Shown here: positions 21,929 to 22,176 of the stretch, piece after piece
How positions within the stretch are numbered: position 1 is the stretch's first letter
Layout of the letters: the number at the start of each line of letters is the position of its first letter
The notes under the pieces: model-generated
Databases searched by the model: none
Seen by the model: the letters and a program-made list of their open reading frames with translations, nothing else
What the model was told of the DNA's origin: nothing
Made by a program: the position numbers and the translations under genes
Origin: DATLFS01 sp035540935
Lineage (GTDB): Bacteria > Actinomycetota > CADDZG01 > WHSQ01
Direction of reading: 5' to 3'
Assembly: GCA_035540935.1 (NCBI GenBank)
Contig: DATLFS010000107.1
Location: 1-22,176 of the forward strand
DNA: 22,176 nt

Positions 21929-22176
21929 TCGCGCACGCCGCTGGCGACGGAGTCGGCCAGGTCGCTCCTGAACCGTGGGTCCTGCAGGCGCTTCGCTTCC
22001 TCAGGATTCGTGATGAAGAGCGGCTCCACCAGGACCGCCGGCATCTTCGTCTCGCGGAGCAGGGCATAGGTGCGGGGATGGGAGCGGCAGTCCCGCAGCC
22101 CCAGCTCGAGGAGACGATGCTGGATCGCGTCGGCCAGGCGTGCGCCGCCGTGGGAGCTGCGGAAGTAGTAAGTGCT
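21904..22176 (-). CDS. N-acetylmuramoyl-L-alanine amidase, C-terminal part (runs off window)
   Basis: An open frame enters from the right edge and ends at TGA 21906-21904, giving 90 residues. It reads STYYFRSSHGGARLADAIQ, then ALLRETKMPAVLVEPLFITN, PEEAKRLQ and a final VRDYFDSFRS. This is the C-terminus of a zinc-dependent Amidase_3 enzyme, which cleaves the peptide side chain from the peptidoglycan sugar. The glutamate in AVLVEP is the conserved catalytic Glu; the zinc-binding residues lie outside the window, so activity cannot be judged. Mycobacteria have the amidase-like CwlM near parB, so this could be its counterpart. It converges with parB and overlaps it by 25 bp. Confidence 0.88.
   Translation of the reverse strand, partial: STYYFRSSHGGARLADAIQHRLLELGLRDCRSHPRTYALLRETKMPAVLVEPLFITNPEEAKRLQDPRFRSDLADSVASGVRDYFDSFRS

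Overview
The window is high-GC bacterial chromosome carrying the replication-origin region of an actinobacterium (Actinomycetota). The gene order rpmH-rnpA-yidD-yidC-jag-rsmG-parA-parB on one side, and dnaA-dnaN-recF-DUF721(dciA-like)-gyrB-gyrA-DUF3566 on the other, is the arrangement known from Mycobacterium and relatives. An amidase next to parB and a tRNA-Ile beyond gyrA/DUF3566 also fit that pattern. GTG starts are frequent and many genes overlap. I cannot place it to genus; an uncultured lineage is possible.

Layout. 1-725: insertion-sequence debris, namely the 5' end of an IS481-type transposase leaving the window on the minus strand, two sets of short repeats, and a second IS481-type transposase truncated after about 78 codons. 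722-2296: an MFS transporter and thioredoxin (plus strand), then a strong hairpin and tRNA-Ile(GAT). 2465-7677, minus strand: a GHKL ATPase (anti-sigma-like) protein with a cysteine-containing C-terminal domain, a four-gene OpuC/ProU-type compatible-solute ABC transporter, and a DUF3566 membrane protein. 7788-16816, minus strand: gyrA, gyrB, dciA-like, recF, dnaN, dnaA. DnaA-box-like sites lie on both sides of dnaA, so either intergenic region could hold oriC. 17287-21928, plus strand: rpmH, rnpA, yidD, yidC, jag, rsmG, parA, parB, with two parS sites at the jag/rsmG junction. The window ends in the C-terminus of an N-acetylmuramoyl-L-alanine amidase (minus strand) whose end overlaps parB.

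How it works together. Core genes on both sides point away from dnaA and so are co-directional with replication. DnaA, the clamp, RecF, the DciA-like protein and gyrase serve initiation and fork progress. ParA/ParB/parS segregate the origin. RnpA, YidD, YidC and Jag form the conserved RNA-processing/membrane-insertion cluster.

The most unusual item is the solute-binding lipoprotein of the ABC transporter (3481-4446). Its two halves are in swapped order relative to the OpuCC/ProX family: the segment that is normally C-terminal follows the lipobox, and the normally N-terminal segment comes last. This looks like a natural circular permutation. Other points of interest are the OpuC operon sitting between DUF3566 and tRNA-Ile, a glutamine at the quinolone-sensitive serine/alanine position of GyrA, a parS site that encodes the first residues of RsmG, and an MFS gene whose start codon overlaps the stop codon of the broken transposase.
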